Assembly: GCA_963780795.1 (NCBI GenBank)
Contig: CAWADH010000009.1
Location: 295,325-359,324 of the forward strand
Length of the DNA stretch: 64,000 nucleotides
Reading direction: 5' to 3'
From: DATJGR01 sp963780795
GTDB taxonomy: Bacteria > Pseudomonadota > Gammaproteobacteria > Pseudomonadales > Azotimanducaceae
Both the position numbers and the translations under genes were made by a program. Shown here one piece after another: positions 1-11,029 of this stretch. The notes beneath the pieces are model-generated. The model saw only the letters and a list, made by a program, of their open reading frames with translations. It ran no database searches and had not been told where the DNA came from. The number at the start of each line of letters is the position of its first letter. The first letter of the stretch is position 1.

Positions 1-1
1 C

Positions 2-370
2 ATCAACATCGGTTCGGTCGACGGCATCAAGACGCCCGTGTTCGAGAACTTCTCGTACGGTCCGTCGAAAGCGGCCGTGCATCATCTAACGCGCGTGCTG
101 GCGGCGCATCTCGTGAAGCAGAACATTCTGGTCAATGCGATTGCGCCTGGTCCGTTCCCGACGTGGATGCTAAGTACCGGCGTCGGTTTCGGCGGCAAGG
201 TCGAGGGAGACACCGTGGACTGGGACCGGGTGGGGCGGGGCAATCCGCGCGGCCGGGTGGGCACGGCAGAGGACATCGCGGGGCTCGCGATCTTTCTGAG
301 TTCCCGCGCCGGCGCCTATACCGTGGGCGAAGTGATCACGTGCGATGGCGGCGAGTGTGCGGTGAGCTGA
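2..370 (+). CDS. SDR family oxidoreductase, C-terminal part (5' end outside window)
   Basis: C-terminal two thirds of a short-chain dehydrogenase/reductase, an NAD(P)-dependent alcohol or ketone oxidoreductase of the cytoplasm. The open frame enters from the window edge at base 2. The sequence shows the catalytic Ser (codon 14-16), then YGPSK with the catalytic Tyr (56-58) and Lys (68-70). These are followed by the family's NAIAPGP stretch and a C-terminal GEVITCDGG, the usual end of classical FabG-like SDRs. The Rossmann TGxxxGxG half is missing because of the window edge, not because the gene is broken. A second SDR follows after 31 bp with its own strong ribosome site, so both probably belong to one catabolic operon. 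The substrate cannot be deduced. Confidence 0.85.
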   Translation: MNIGSVDGIKTPVFENFSYGPSKAAVHHLTRVLAAHLVKQNILVNAIAPGPFPTWMLSTGVGFGGKVEGDTVDWDRVGRGNPRGRVGTAEDIAGLAIFLSSRAGAYTVGEVITCDGGECAVS

Positions 371-401
371 CACTCGAACACGCGCGAACAGGAGGCAGCA
401 G

Positions 402-1172
402 ATGGAATTGAACGGCAAAGTCGCGGTCATCACAGGCGGCAGCGGCGGCATCGGCCGCGCCATGGCGCAAGCGTTTCTCGCAGAAGGCGCGAAAGCGGTG
501 ATGCTGGCAGATCTCGACGCCGCTGCGGTGGCGCGTGCGGCGCGCGAACTCGGTTGCGACGGAATGGCGTGCGACGTCACCGACGAAGCTCAGGTGATCG
601 CGCTGGTCGAGCGCACGCGCAAACTGCACGGCCCGATCGACCTGTTCTGCTCCAACGCCGGCGCTGGGGGGCAGGGCGTACTGCTCGATGCACCGAATGC
701 GGTGTGGCAGAAGCAATGGGAACTGCACGTAATGGCACACGTTTACGCCGCACGAGCGGTGCTTCCGGCGATGATCGAACGCGGCAGCGGCTATCTGCTC
801 AACACCGCGTCCGCTGCCGGTTTGCTCGCGGCGCTCGGCTCCGGACCGTACACCGTTACGAAGGCCGCGGCAGTCAAACTGGCCGAGTTCATCTCGATCA
901 CGCACGGCGACGACGGCATCAAGGTGTCGGTGTTGTGCCCGCAGGGTGTGAATACCGCGATGGCGCCGCGCCGTCTCGGCGACGGTCAAACCGACGGCAT
1001 CATCGAACCGGACCAGCTCGCGCGCACCGTGGTCGAAACGTTGCGCGAGGAACGGTTCTACGTGCTGCCGCATCCGGAAGTCGAGGAATACGTGCGCCGG
1101 AAGGGCGACGACGTAGACCGCTGGTTGCTCGGCATGCGGCGGTTGCGACGCCGTTCATTGGACCCGGGCTGA
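402..1172 (+). CDS. SDR family NAD(P)-dependent oxidoreductase
   Basis: Complete classical short-chain dehydrogenase of 256 residues. It has a TGGSGGIG dinucleotide loop at 11-18, NAG at 85-87, catalytic Ser near 137, Tyr150 and Lys154 in YTVTK, and a typical alpha/beta Rossmann length. The start is fixed by AGGAGG, which ends six bases before the ATG. The C-terminus is unusually rich in Arg (LRRRS). The next gene begins five bases after the stop from a TTG, which implies translational coupling. Together with the upstream SDR and the isomerase-like TIM barrel downstream, it probably oxidises or reduces a small hydroxylated catabolic intermediate. The exact substrate is unknown. Confidence 0.9.
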   Translation: MELNGKVAVITGGSGGIGRAMAQAFLAEGAKAVMLADLDAAAVARAARELGCDGMACDVTDEAQVIALVERTRKLHGPIDLFCSNAGAGGQGVLLDAPNAVWQKQWELHVMAHVYAARAVLPAMIERGSGYLLNTASAAGLLAALGSGPYTVTKAAAVKLAEFISITHGDDGIKVSVLCPQGVNTAMAPRRLGDGQTDGIIEPDQLARTVVETLREERFYVLPHPEVEEYVRRKGDDVDRWLLGMRRLRRRSLDPG

Positions 1173-1176
1173 AACG

Positions 1177-1932
1177 TTGCGTCAGGCGTTCGCGTGGTGG
1201 TCGTTCTCGTATGGCCGCGAAGCAGCCGAGGCCGAAGCGCTGCTGCGCGCGGCCGCGCACATCGGCTATACGGGCGTCGAGATGCTGCCGGATTCGTTAT
1301 GGGGCGCGGCTGCGGATGCGGGTCTCGAGGTGGTGACACTGACCGGGCACGACCTCGACGTCGGATTCAACGATCCCGCCAACCATGCCGCGGTATCGCG
1401 CGCAGCAACGGAAGTCGTCGATTGCGCGGCGTCCGCACGCGTGCCGTACGTGATCGTGTTTTCCGGCAGGCGCGGCGCGGCCTCCGATGCCGCAGCGATC
1501 GAACACTGTGCTGCCGGCCTCGCGCCGCTGGCCGCGTACGCAGGATCGCGGCAGGTCACGCTGCTGCTCGAAACGCTGAACAGCAAAATCGACCATCCCG
1601 GCGCGCAGTGCGACCACAGCGGATGGGGCCTCGACGTCGTGCGCCGGGTCGGCTCACCTGCGCTGCGGCTGCTGTACGACTGCTACCACATGCAGATCAT
1701 GGAAGGCGACCTGATGCGCACGCTGAAGGCGAATCTCGAGTGGATCGGCCACATCCACACCGGCGGCGTACCGGGACGTAGCGACCTCGACGACCGGCAG
1801 GAAGTGAACTGGCCGGCGATCGCCGAACTGCTGCGCCGACAGAACTATGCGGGCTGGATCGGCCACGAGTTCATCCCGCGCGGCGATGCGCGCGGTGCGC
1901 TGCAGCAGGCCTACGACATCTTTCGCGACTGA
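1177..1932 (+). CDS. Hydroxypyruvate isomerase-like TIM-barrel protein
   Basis: A 251-residue protein of the sugar phosphate isomerase/epimerase (AP endonuclease 2-like) TIM-barrel superfamily, closest in motifs to hydroxypyruvate isomerase. Visible metal-site residues are Glu132 in LLLETLN, the YDCYHMQIMEGD block (168-178), His194 in HIHTGGVPGR and Glu231 in GHEFIP. Members interconvert keto and aldo acids or sugars using a divalent metal. The start is a TTG five bases after the upstream SDR stop. No ATG lies near, and the reading frame is conserved from this codon. Its place behind two SDRs suggests a sugar-acid or related polyol pathway. The actual substrate is an inference. Confidence 0.85.
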   Translation: MRQAFAWWSFSYGREAAEAEALLRAAAHIGYTGVEMLPDSLWGAAADAGLEVVTLTGHDLDVGFNDPANHAAVSRAATEVVDCAASARVPYVIVFSGRRGAASDAAAIEHCAAGLAPLAAYAGSRQVTLLLETLNSKIDHPGAQCDHSGWGLDVVRRVGSPALRLLYDCYHMQIMEGDLMRTLKANLEWIGHIHTGGVPGRSDLDDRQEVNWPAIAELLRRQNYAGWIGHEFIPRGDARGALQQAYDIFRD

Positions 1933-1981
1933 ATCGAACCGTTACTCACTATGAATGTCATCCACGCTGAAGGAGATCACC

Positions 1982-2962
1982 ATGCCCAACGTTCCCACTA
2001 AGCTGCCCCGCTATCGCGACCTGCCCGCCGTTGCCGGCAACCCGCCGAAGACCGCGTGGGGCATGTTCGGCCCCGACGACAACGTCGGCATGTTCAATCT
2101 GCAGACTCCCGAGATCGTCGTCGCCGCCGCGAAACTGGTGCGCAAAGGGGCGGTGTTCGCGATGAACTGGGAACAGGAAAAGCCGAATCCGCCGCTGTTC
2201 GGCCGCGGCAAGTTCCGGCACACCGTGTTCAGAGAGATTCCGGTGGGTCATCACGGCGACGACTGTCTCGACAACTTTTTCACGCAGGCGTCGAGCCAGT
2301 GGGACGGACTGACGCACGTCGGCGACTACGAGCACGGCTTCTGGGGCGGCGTTCGGAACGAAGAGCTGCGCGAGAGCCACGACAAATCGAAGCTCGGCAT
2401 AGATCACTGGGCACGTCGCGGCATCGCGGGGCGTGCAGTCGTGCTCGACGTTGCCGGCTACCGCGCCGCGCAGGGTCGTCCGCTCGACTGCGGTTCGAGC
2501 GACGCAATCACCATCGCCGACCTCGAAGGCACCGTGCGCGCACAGAAAGTGGAGTTGAAGCCGGGCGACGTGTGGATCATCCACCTCGGCTGGATCGCCT
2601 GGTACGAACAGCAGTCGCCGCAGATGAAGCAGCAGATGTCGATCACCGCGATGCTGAAGACACCCGGACTCGAATGCAGCGAAGCGATGGCCGAATGGAT
2701 CTTCGACCGGCATCCGGCCGCGCTGTGCTCGGACAATCCGGCGCTCGAGTCGTGGCCGCCGCCGAACTTCATGGATCCGCAGGGATTCCTGCACCACTGG
2801 ATCATCGGTCGCTTCGGAATGGCGATCGGCGAGATGTTCCAGACCACGCAACTCGCGGCGGACTGCGCGAAGGACGGGGTCTACGAAGGCCTGTTCGTTT
2901 CGGCGCCCCTCAACATCGCCGGTGGGACGGGCAGTCCGCCGAACGCGCTGGTGATCAAGTAA
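1982..2962 (+). CDS. Cyclase family protein (metal-dependent hydrolase)
   Basis: A 326-residue member of the cyclase superfamily that includes kynurenine formamidase and isatin hydrolase. These are metal-dependent enzymes opening amides, lactones or related bonds. The divergent metal motif appears as WDGLTH (107-112), followed by Asp115 and His118, in place of the textbook HxGTHxDxPxH. This long form of over 300 residues is a known subgroup. The start at 1982 is chosen over an in-frame ATG at 1955 because AAGGAGA lies six bases before it. It follows the TIM-barrel gene by 49 bp on the same strand and likely closes the catabolic operon. The substrate is not determinable from sequence. Confidence 0.87.
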   Translation: MPNVPTKLPRYRDLPAVAGNPPKTAWGMFGPDDNVGMFNLQTPEIVVAAAKLVRKGAVFAMNWEQEKPNPPLFGRGKFRHTVFREIPVGHHGDDCLDNFFTQASSQWDGLTHVGDYEHGFWGGVRNEELRESHDKSKLGIDHWARRGIAGRAVVLDVAGYRAAQGRPLDCGSSDAITIADLEGTVRAQKVELKPGDVWIIHLGWIAWYEQQSPQMKQQMSITAMLKTPGLECSEAMAEWIFDRHPAALCSDNPALESWPPPNFMDPQGFLHHWIIGRFGMAIGEMFQTTQLAADCAKDGVYEGLFVSAPLNIAGGTGSPPNALVIK

Positions 2963-2968
2963 GACGGA

Positions 2969-3679
2969 CTATTGAGGAGCCGCCATCGCCGGTGCGGCCG
3001 GCGCTGGCGGGCTCGCGCGCAACGCGTCGAGACCGGCGCGCAGCGTTTCCGCCCAATCCGTCAGCATCTTGCGCGCCTCGGTTTTGTTGGTGGCCGAGTT
3101 CTGCCATGTCATGCGGCCGTAGTCGGTGGCCTGTTTGCGGTCGACCGTGCGGGCCAGGATTTCGTTCGTGCTCGAGTCGTAAACTTCCAGGTACATCGTC
3201 ATCGCGCCGGCGGACGTTGCGTACGTCTTCGACCGTCCGGCTTCAGCGGCCGCGGGTGAGCTGATGTTGAGGTCGATGATCGCCGGCCGAAGCACCAGGA
3301 CGTCGTCGCCCGCCTTGTCGGTGAGTTCGTAGCCGCCTTTGGTCAACACGTCGCGGAACACTTCGGAGAACATCGTGCCCAAGGCCTTACGGATGTCGTC
3401 CATGTCCTTTGCCGAGATCGCGAGCGGATTCGTCGAGTTCTGATTGCGCTGCCAATCCTTCTTGAATGCCACCGCGCAATCGAGCAGCGCGACTTTGCGA
3501 TAGCCGCTGAAGTCGGCATCCGGCCGCAGATACACGACCGCCAGCTTGGTCTTTGGCCGCAGTTCCAGACCGTCGAACGTCGTCTGCGGCGGCTGCTTGG
3601 CGGCCGCGGCGCACAGCGGCAACACCAGCGCAATCGCCAATAGGCCCATCGCTGCCAATCGAACTCGGTGGCTCGTCAT
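2969..3679 (-). CDS. DUF3313-like exported protein
   Basis: A 236-residue exported protein. The N-terminus has a clear signal peptide: MTSHRVRL, then a hydrophobic core ending around Ala-Ala-Ala-Lys. It lacks an obvious lipobox Cys, although relatives are often lipoproteins. The body resembles the DUF3313 family, with a Tyr-Arg-Lys-Val beta strand, a middle helix, and a GYELTDKAGDDVLVLRPAI segment typical of small envelope proteins of unknown function. The start at 3679 is supported by GGGGAGA upstream; longer in-frame starts lack a site. The gene converges on the cyclase, with stops six bases apart, and diverges from the peptidase. The C-terminus is Ala/Pro-rich. No molecular function can be given. 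Confidence 0.75.
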   Translation of the reverse strand: MTSHRVRLAAMGLLAIALVLPLCAAAAKQPPQTTFDGLELRPKTKLAVVYLRPDADFSGYRKVALLDCAVAFKKDWQRNQNSTNPLAISAKDMDDIRKALGTMFSEVFRDVLTKGGYELTDKAGDDVLVLRPAIIDLNISSPAAAEAGRSKTYATSAGAMTMYLEVYDSSTNEILARTVDRKQATDYGRMTWQNSATNKTEARKMLTDWAETLRAGLDALRASPPAPAAPAMAAPQ

Positions 3680-3830
3680 CGATCGTCTCCCCGTTTCCCG
3701 GACCGGCAACGTATCGCAATTCGTGCGCGGACACGAGCGCGTGCGGCGCAATGCACCACCGACCTCGCGCCGATTCCACACATCGGCGATCATCCGGGTC
3801 CTTACGAAAACCGCGAAGTGGAACTCACGT

Positions 3831-6741
3831 ATGGCTGGATGGCAGACGCTGACCGATGGATTCCCGTGGTTCGTCGGACAGGATCGCTTTCCGTTGCCCG
3901 CCTATTCGGAGTTCATGCCGCCGCCGCGGCTCGGCATCAGTCCGTGCGGCGAACTGGATCCGGTGCTCTTTGCCGCCGACGATCCGTACGGCTGGCAGGT
4001 GTCGGAATTCGACGAGCTGTATCAGGTGCGGCCAGGTTTCGAGAGCGTCGCCAACCATGTGATGGGACACGTGCTGCGGTTCCTGAACGACCGGGAACTC
4101 GACACGCTTCACGTCGCCGGTCCGAACCGCCGAAATCTGAAGGACAACCCGTACTGGTCGGACGAACTGGCGTCGCACGCGGCCGAACTCGCTCGTCGGC
4201 GTCATGTGCTGCTGCTCGGGCTGTCGCTGTCGAAAACGCAGAACGATCGCGGCCGCAGGCAATGGACGCTGTTCGGGGCGAGCGAGCAGGGTCCGGAGCG
4301 CGCGTTCTGGCAGAGCTTCTATTCGGCGCCCGGTGTGGAAATTCCGCAGCGTCGCTCGCGTCAGGTGATCGCCGGCCTGCTGTCGGGCAGTTTCGGCGTG
4401 AACGTGCGTGACGCGGCCGAACTGTACCGCGTCGGATTTCGCGTGCTGCCGTCGGACAACGCGCGTCGATTCCCGCAGTGGGCGTTCGAGCCGTTGCCGA
4501 AGTGGACGCAACGCTATCTGCTGCACGACCAATCGCGCTTCCGCGACGTCCGCTATCTGCTGACGTTCAGGCCGTTCAGTGCGTTGCCGGAAGCTGTGCG
4601 CGCCGGATATTTAGAGGGCCGCATCGAACTGCTGCCGAGTCCGCTCACGCTTCTGTTCTGGGGAATGCCGGTCTATCACGCGGCGAGCCGAGAGCATCCG
4701 CTCGCGATTCAGTTTCCGGTGCTCAGGCTCGTGCCGCGCCACGAAGGTCTCGGCCTGCGTGTGCCGCAGTTCGGCTGGCTGCGCCATCGTCGCAACGATT
4801 CGGTCGACGCCGGTAACGAGGACGATGTCGTCGTCAACGAATACGCCAGAACGCACCGCTGGGAGCGAATCCCGCGCGACGAAGACCCGGTGCCGAAGCG
4901 GCAGAAGGTTTCCAGCGTGGCGACCACGCTGTTCAGTACCGAACTGGCCGATCTCGATCTCTATCACAAGCCGATGGCGCGCAACGCGCAGATCTGGACG
5001 CGCGATGGCGAGCTGATCCTCGACGGCCCGACCGCGAGCCGCGCCGACATCAAACGTGCTGCGGCGCGCGTGCTCGCCGGTGGTGCGTTCCTCTACACGT
5101 TCCGCTTCCCGCCGATGCGCGTCGGCAGGCACGAAGTCTTCTGGCAGCGTCCGCTGGCCGCGTGTGCGTTCCCCGACCGCGGCGTAACGCAACTGTTGGA
5201 TGTCGAACTGCCGGGGTACATCACTGCTTACGACAGCGAGCGCTCCGGCTACGAGAATCCGGTCGAGCTCTACCCGCGGCTGCTGCGCCGCACGCACTTC
5301 GCCGATGCACTGCTTCGGATCGACCGCTCGAAGGACTATTACCGATACCAGACGGCGCTGAACGTGGTGAACGTTTTCGACATGGCGCAGTGCTGGGGCG
5401 GACGGTTGCCGCGCGAATTCACCGAGCAGATGCTGCGGACCGCGCGGGATCAGCAACGGTTCGAGCCGTGGCTCGACGCGGTCGCACAGCGCAGCGCCAC
5501 GCCCGAAGTGGCCGGGCGGCTGACGGGTGCATTGGTGAAACGCGTCGAATCGAAGCGCCGCATCCGCTGGCCGAAAGCGCTGACGTACGATGCAACCGCG
5601 ACGCGCGAGTACGAGGAAGCGTATTGGCGCCATCTCGTCACGCTTTCGCACGGCGAGTTCGTCAACAAGTCGAACTCCGACGTGGTCGACGATGCGTCGA
5701 CACTCGGGCATGTCTCCCACCAGAAACGCGACCTGCACGCGCTCGGCGACTTCCTGATCGGCGAGTATCGCGCAGCGATCACGGCGGCCGGCATGGAGGG
5801 CGTCGCATACGTCGGCGAGCTGCCGTTCAAATGGGACACCGACTTCGAGTACGAGCACTTCGGCGGCTGGATCGCGAATCGGGACGGCAGGGAGTACGAG
5901 CGCAACATCCTGATGGTGATTCCGGGCAAGAACCGTTCGCGGGCGGTGGTGATGGGCGACCATTACGACACCGCCTACATGGAAGACGTTTACGAGGCGT
6001 CACGCGGCGGCAGCGGAGCGCGCATCTCGGCGCAGGGCGCCGACGACAATGCGTCGGCCACGGCGACGCTGCTGCTCGCGGCCCCGATGTTCCTGCAGCT
6101 CGCGAAGGAGGGCAAGCTCGAGCGCGACGTCTGGCTCGTGCACCTCACAGGCGAGGAGTTCCCGTCCGACTGCATGGGTGCGCGCGCGCTCTGTCAGGCG
6201 CTCGTCGAGCGCACGCTTGACGGTGCGCGTGACGGCGGCGAGTGGGTCGACCTGTCCCAAGTCGAATCGGCGGTGCGCTGGTGATGGACATGATCGCGCA
6301 CAACCGCGACAGCGCGCGCGACATTTTCCAGATCTCACCCGGACGCGGCGCTGCGTCGCTGCGGCTCGCCTACCAGGCGCACGTTGCAACCATGCTGGAA
6401 TGCCGGCGCCGCTCGATGGAACCGGCCGGTTGGACGCGCAGGGCGGACGCGCGGCGTTCGCAGCGCGGACGCGCGCACGCATCCCCGATGTCGCCTTGCA
6501 TCCGGTGCTCGACGGTCAGGTGCGCACCATCGACAACCCGCAGAGTTCGCTGTTCAACACCGACGTGCAGATCTTCTCCGACATCGGCGCGCCGTGCGTG
6601 TTGATCATGGAGAACTACGACATCGATCGCAGCGGCTATCACGACACGAAAGACACGCTCGCCAACATCGATCTCGATTATGGTTCGGCGGTGTCGGCGA
6701 TCTGCATCGAGACGATCGCGCGGGTGGCGGCCGCTCCCTGA
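3831..6741 (+). pseudogene. Large M28-family metallopeptidase, frame broken near 3' end
   Basis: M28 (aminopeptidase-type, di-zinc) domain behind an N-terminal region of about 600 residues that I do not recognise. Frame 1 runs to a TGA at 6284. It contains the zinc-site residues His711 (HYDT), Asp738/739 (GADDN) and Glu775/776 (TGEEF). The M28 sequence then continues in a second frame (about 6262-6400, VMDMIAHN) and a third (about 6410-6741), which holds the last His ligand in SGYHDTKD. The protein is therefore complete only if two frame shifts are corrected. Each shift fits one lost base or two gained. No signal peptide is visible, so it is probably cytoplasmic. The start ATG at 3831 has only a weak ribosome site. 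Sequencing error is likelier than decay, because all catalytic residues survive. Confidence 0.8.
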
Positions 6742-6760
6742 CGAGTGGCGTAGCCGCCGC

Positions 6761-7557
6761 CTAGCGAAGCCGTTCCAGCAACGCTTTGCAGGCGAGAATG
6801 CCGTCGCGCTCCGACAGCCGTTCGCCCTCGAACTCGATGCCGACGTAGCCGCGGTAGCCGGCGGCGCCGACGATGTCGAGCATGCGCGGATAGTCGATCT
6901 TCGTCTCGTTGCCTGCAGCGTCGAAGTCGAAGCACTTGGCGCTGACGGCGAGCGCGCGCGGCATCATGCGTTGCACGGCGTCGTAGATGTCTACCGTTGC
7001 AGGGAAGTTGCCGAAGTCCGGCAGCGTTCCGAAACGCGCGTGCGGAACGCGGTCCATCAGCGCCATCAACCACGCCGGATCCGACGACGGACCCCAATGG
7101 TTTTCGATGAGGATGTTGATGCCATTTGCGTCGGCGTACTCGATGAGCAGCGGAAAGCTCTCGGCGCAGCGGTCGAGCGCATCGGCGTCGCCGTCGCGCG
7201 CACCCGTGTTGCAGCGAATGCTCTTGCAGCCGAGCACAGCCGCGATGTCGACCCACTTGTGGTGATTCCTGACGGCCTGCAGGCGGCTCGCTTTTTCGGG
7301 CGCCGCCATGCTGCCTTCGCCGTCGCACATCAGCAGCGGAATCGTCACGCCCAGATCGTCGGCGTGTTTGCGGAACTGTTTGAGATAGGCGTACTGCGGC
7401 GACGGGAAGAACGTGTTCACCAGTTCGAGCGCGCCGATGCCGAGTTCGTGCGTGAGGTCGAGCATGCCCATCTGATCGATCTGCTTCGCGAAGAACTGCT
7501 TGTGCATCGACCACGCGGCCAGCGAGATCTCGAATTTCCGGCTGCCCGCGGCGGCGG

Positions 7558-7561
<4 letters not shown>
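6761..7561 (-). CDS. Sugar phosphate isomerase/epimerase-like TIM-barrel protein
   Basis: A 266-residue TIM-barrel protein of the xylose isomerase-like superfamily. Strand-end residues typical of the metal site are present: a Glu in ILIENHWG, an Asp in GTLPDFGNFP, a His or Asp near KCFDFDAAG, and a Glu in VGIEFEGE. The ATG at 7561 overlaps the stop of the monooxygenase gene in an ATGA arrangement, so the two are translationally coupled. This short start is preferred over the in-frame extension into the neighbour. Members isomerise or epimerise sugars or inositol derivatives. Coupling to a Baeyer-Villiger enzyme suggests a joint role on an oxidised sugar or polyol, but that is inference. Confidence 0.82.
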
Positions 7562-9417
<1,856 letters not shown>

Positions 9418-9550
9418 GGTGGTGGTCTCGAAGCGTTTGGTTGATGGCGCGCGGGCGCCTCCGGATATCGGGCCAAGTATTGCGTGATGCAGCGGTGCGG
9501 GGAAGTATGCATGGCATCATCGTCGATCAGACCGATCCCACGGAGACACC

Positions 9551-10930
9551 ATGAACCAGGCAGCGACGCGTCCCATCGTCATCGGACCGATCACCGGCGG
9601 CCGAGGCCGACCCTTTGCAGCCTCGCTGCTCGACGTGACCACGTATGGGTATTCGGAGGCCGAATACCTGCTGGAAGGGACCGCGACGCGCTATCGATTG
9701 GCCGTCGGCGCGCAACTCTCGCGCGACGGGCATTGGCGCGTCGAAGCGGCCGGCACGGCGCCGTTCCGCACGCGCATGCTCGTCTACCGGCCCAGCGATG
9801 GCGCGCGCTTCAACGGCACCGTGGTGCTGACGTGGAACAACGTCACCGCCGGCTACGACCTGTTCGGCGCGGAGAGCCGCGAGTTGTTCGAGGGCGGCTA
9901 TGCGCTGGTGTGTCTCACCACGCAGAAGGTCGGCATCGACGGGCTGCCACCGCAGCCGCAAGGCCTCGCCGCGTGGGATCCGAAACGGTACGGAACGTTG
10001 ACGATTCCGAGCGACGACTACTCGTACGACATCTTCACGCAGGGTGCGCTGGCGGTTGGCCGGAACCGCGGCGGGCCGGTCGACCCGATGGCCGGGCTCG
10101 ACGTACGGCGCATCGTCGCGCAAGGCGCGTCGCAGTCGGCGGGACGCATCGCTACATACGTCAACGCGATTCAGCCGGTGAGTCGCGCGTTCGACGGTTT
10201 CATTCTGCAGATCTACTTCGGTACCGGGAGCGCGCTGGAAGTCGGCGACACCGTCGTCAACATCAATGCGGCACCGGCGATGCGCGCGGGAGACCGTATG
10301 CGCGGTAGCAATCTGCTGCGCGACGACAACGGCGTGCCGGTGTTCGTCGTGAATTCGGAACTCGAGGCGATCGCCTGTTACCCGGTGCGCCAACCGGATA
10401 CCGACACGTTCCGCTACTGGGAATCCGCCGGCACCTGTCACGTATCGGCGCAGGGTCAGGCCGATCGTCAGGTGAAGCTGATCCGCGACGACGTGCGCGT
10501 GGTGCCGCTGCAGGAAGGCATCAATCGCATCCCGATACTCCCGCTCTACGACGCGGCATTCCATCACATGCAGCGTTGGCTCACGGAAGGCACACCGCCG
10601 CCGGTCGCGCCGCGGCTGGAGTTCGCCGGCGATCCCGCAGAGGTGGTGCGCGACGCGAACGGCATTGCCAAAGGCGGCATTCGGCTGCCGCAGGCAGAGG
10701 TGCCGCTGGCGCAGAACAGCGCGATCCCGCTCGCGGACGACGTGTTTTCGTATCTCAGAGGATCGTGCCGTCCGTTCCCCGCGGAAAAGTTGCGCGCCTT
10801 GTACAAGAGCAAAGCGGCCTTTCTCGCCAAGTTCGAAGCCGCGGCACAGCGGGCGGTTGCGGCCGGTGTACTATTGCCGCGCGACGTCGCGGGGTTGGTG
10901 GCGGAGGCAGCCGAGAGCTGGCGCGACTAA
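9551..10930 (+). CDS. Alpha/beta hydrolase domain-containing protein
   Basis: A 459-residue protein resembling the family annotated as alpha/beta hydrolase domain-containing. The probable nucleophile elbow is GASQSAGR (192-199, Ser194), preceded by a TWNNVTAGYD block (94-103) characteristic of this group. A late His in the C-terminal half (for example AAFHHMQRW) could complete the triad. The start is set by CGGAGA six bases upstream. There is no signal peptide. It is transcribed away from the Baeyer-Villiger monooxygenase across a 133-bp shared promoter region. A sensible model is that it hydrolyses the ester or lactone that enzyme makes. Reaction and substrate are inferred from context only. 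Confidence 0.82.
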   Translation: MNQAATRPIVIGPITGGRGRPFAASLLDVTTYGYSEAEYLLEGTATRYRLAVGAQLSRDGHWRVEAAGTAPFRTRMLVYRPSDGARFNGTVVLTWNNVTAGYDLFGAESRELFEGGYALVCLTTQKVGIDGLPPQPQGLAAWDPKRYGTLTIPSDDYSYDIFTQGALAVGRNRGGPVDPMAGLDVRRIVAQGASQSAGRIATYVNAIQPVSRAFDGFILQIYFGTGSALEVGDTVVNINAAPAMRAGDRMRGSNLLRDDNGVPVFVVNSELEAIACYPVRQPDTDTFRYWESAGTCHVSAQGQADRQVKLIRDDVRVVPLQEGINRIPILPLYDAAFHHMQRWLTEGTPPPVAPRLEFAGDPAEVVRDANGIAKGGIRLPQAEVPLAQNSAIPLADDVFSYLRGSCRPFPAEKLRALYKSKAAFLAKFEAAAQRAVAAGVLLPRDVAGLVAEAAESWRD

Positions 10931-11029
10931 GCGGATCCGTCAGCCGTAACGAGGAGCCGCCACGCAGCAGTACCCAACGCTTCGCAACGCCGCTAAGCTC
11001 GAATCTCCGCGTCGACGAACGGTGCAACG

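Noticed and set aside
4611..5963. Long minus-strand open frame (450 codons) opposite the M28 gene
   Set aside because: It mirrors the codon bias of the plus-strand gene, has Arg/His-rich low-complexity translation and matches no family. Antisense shadow of a high-GC gene.
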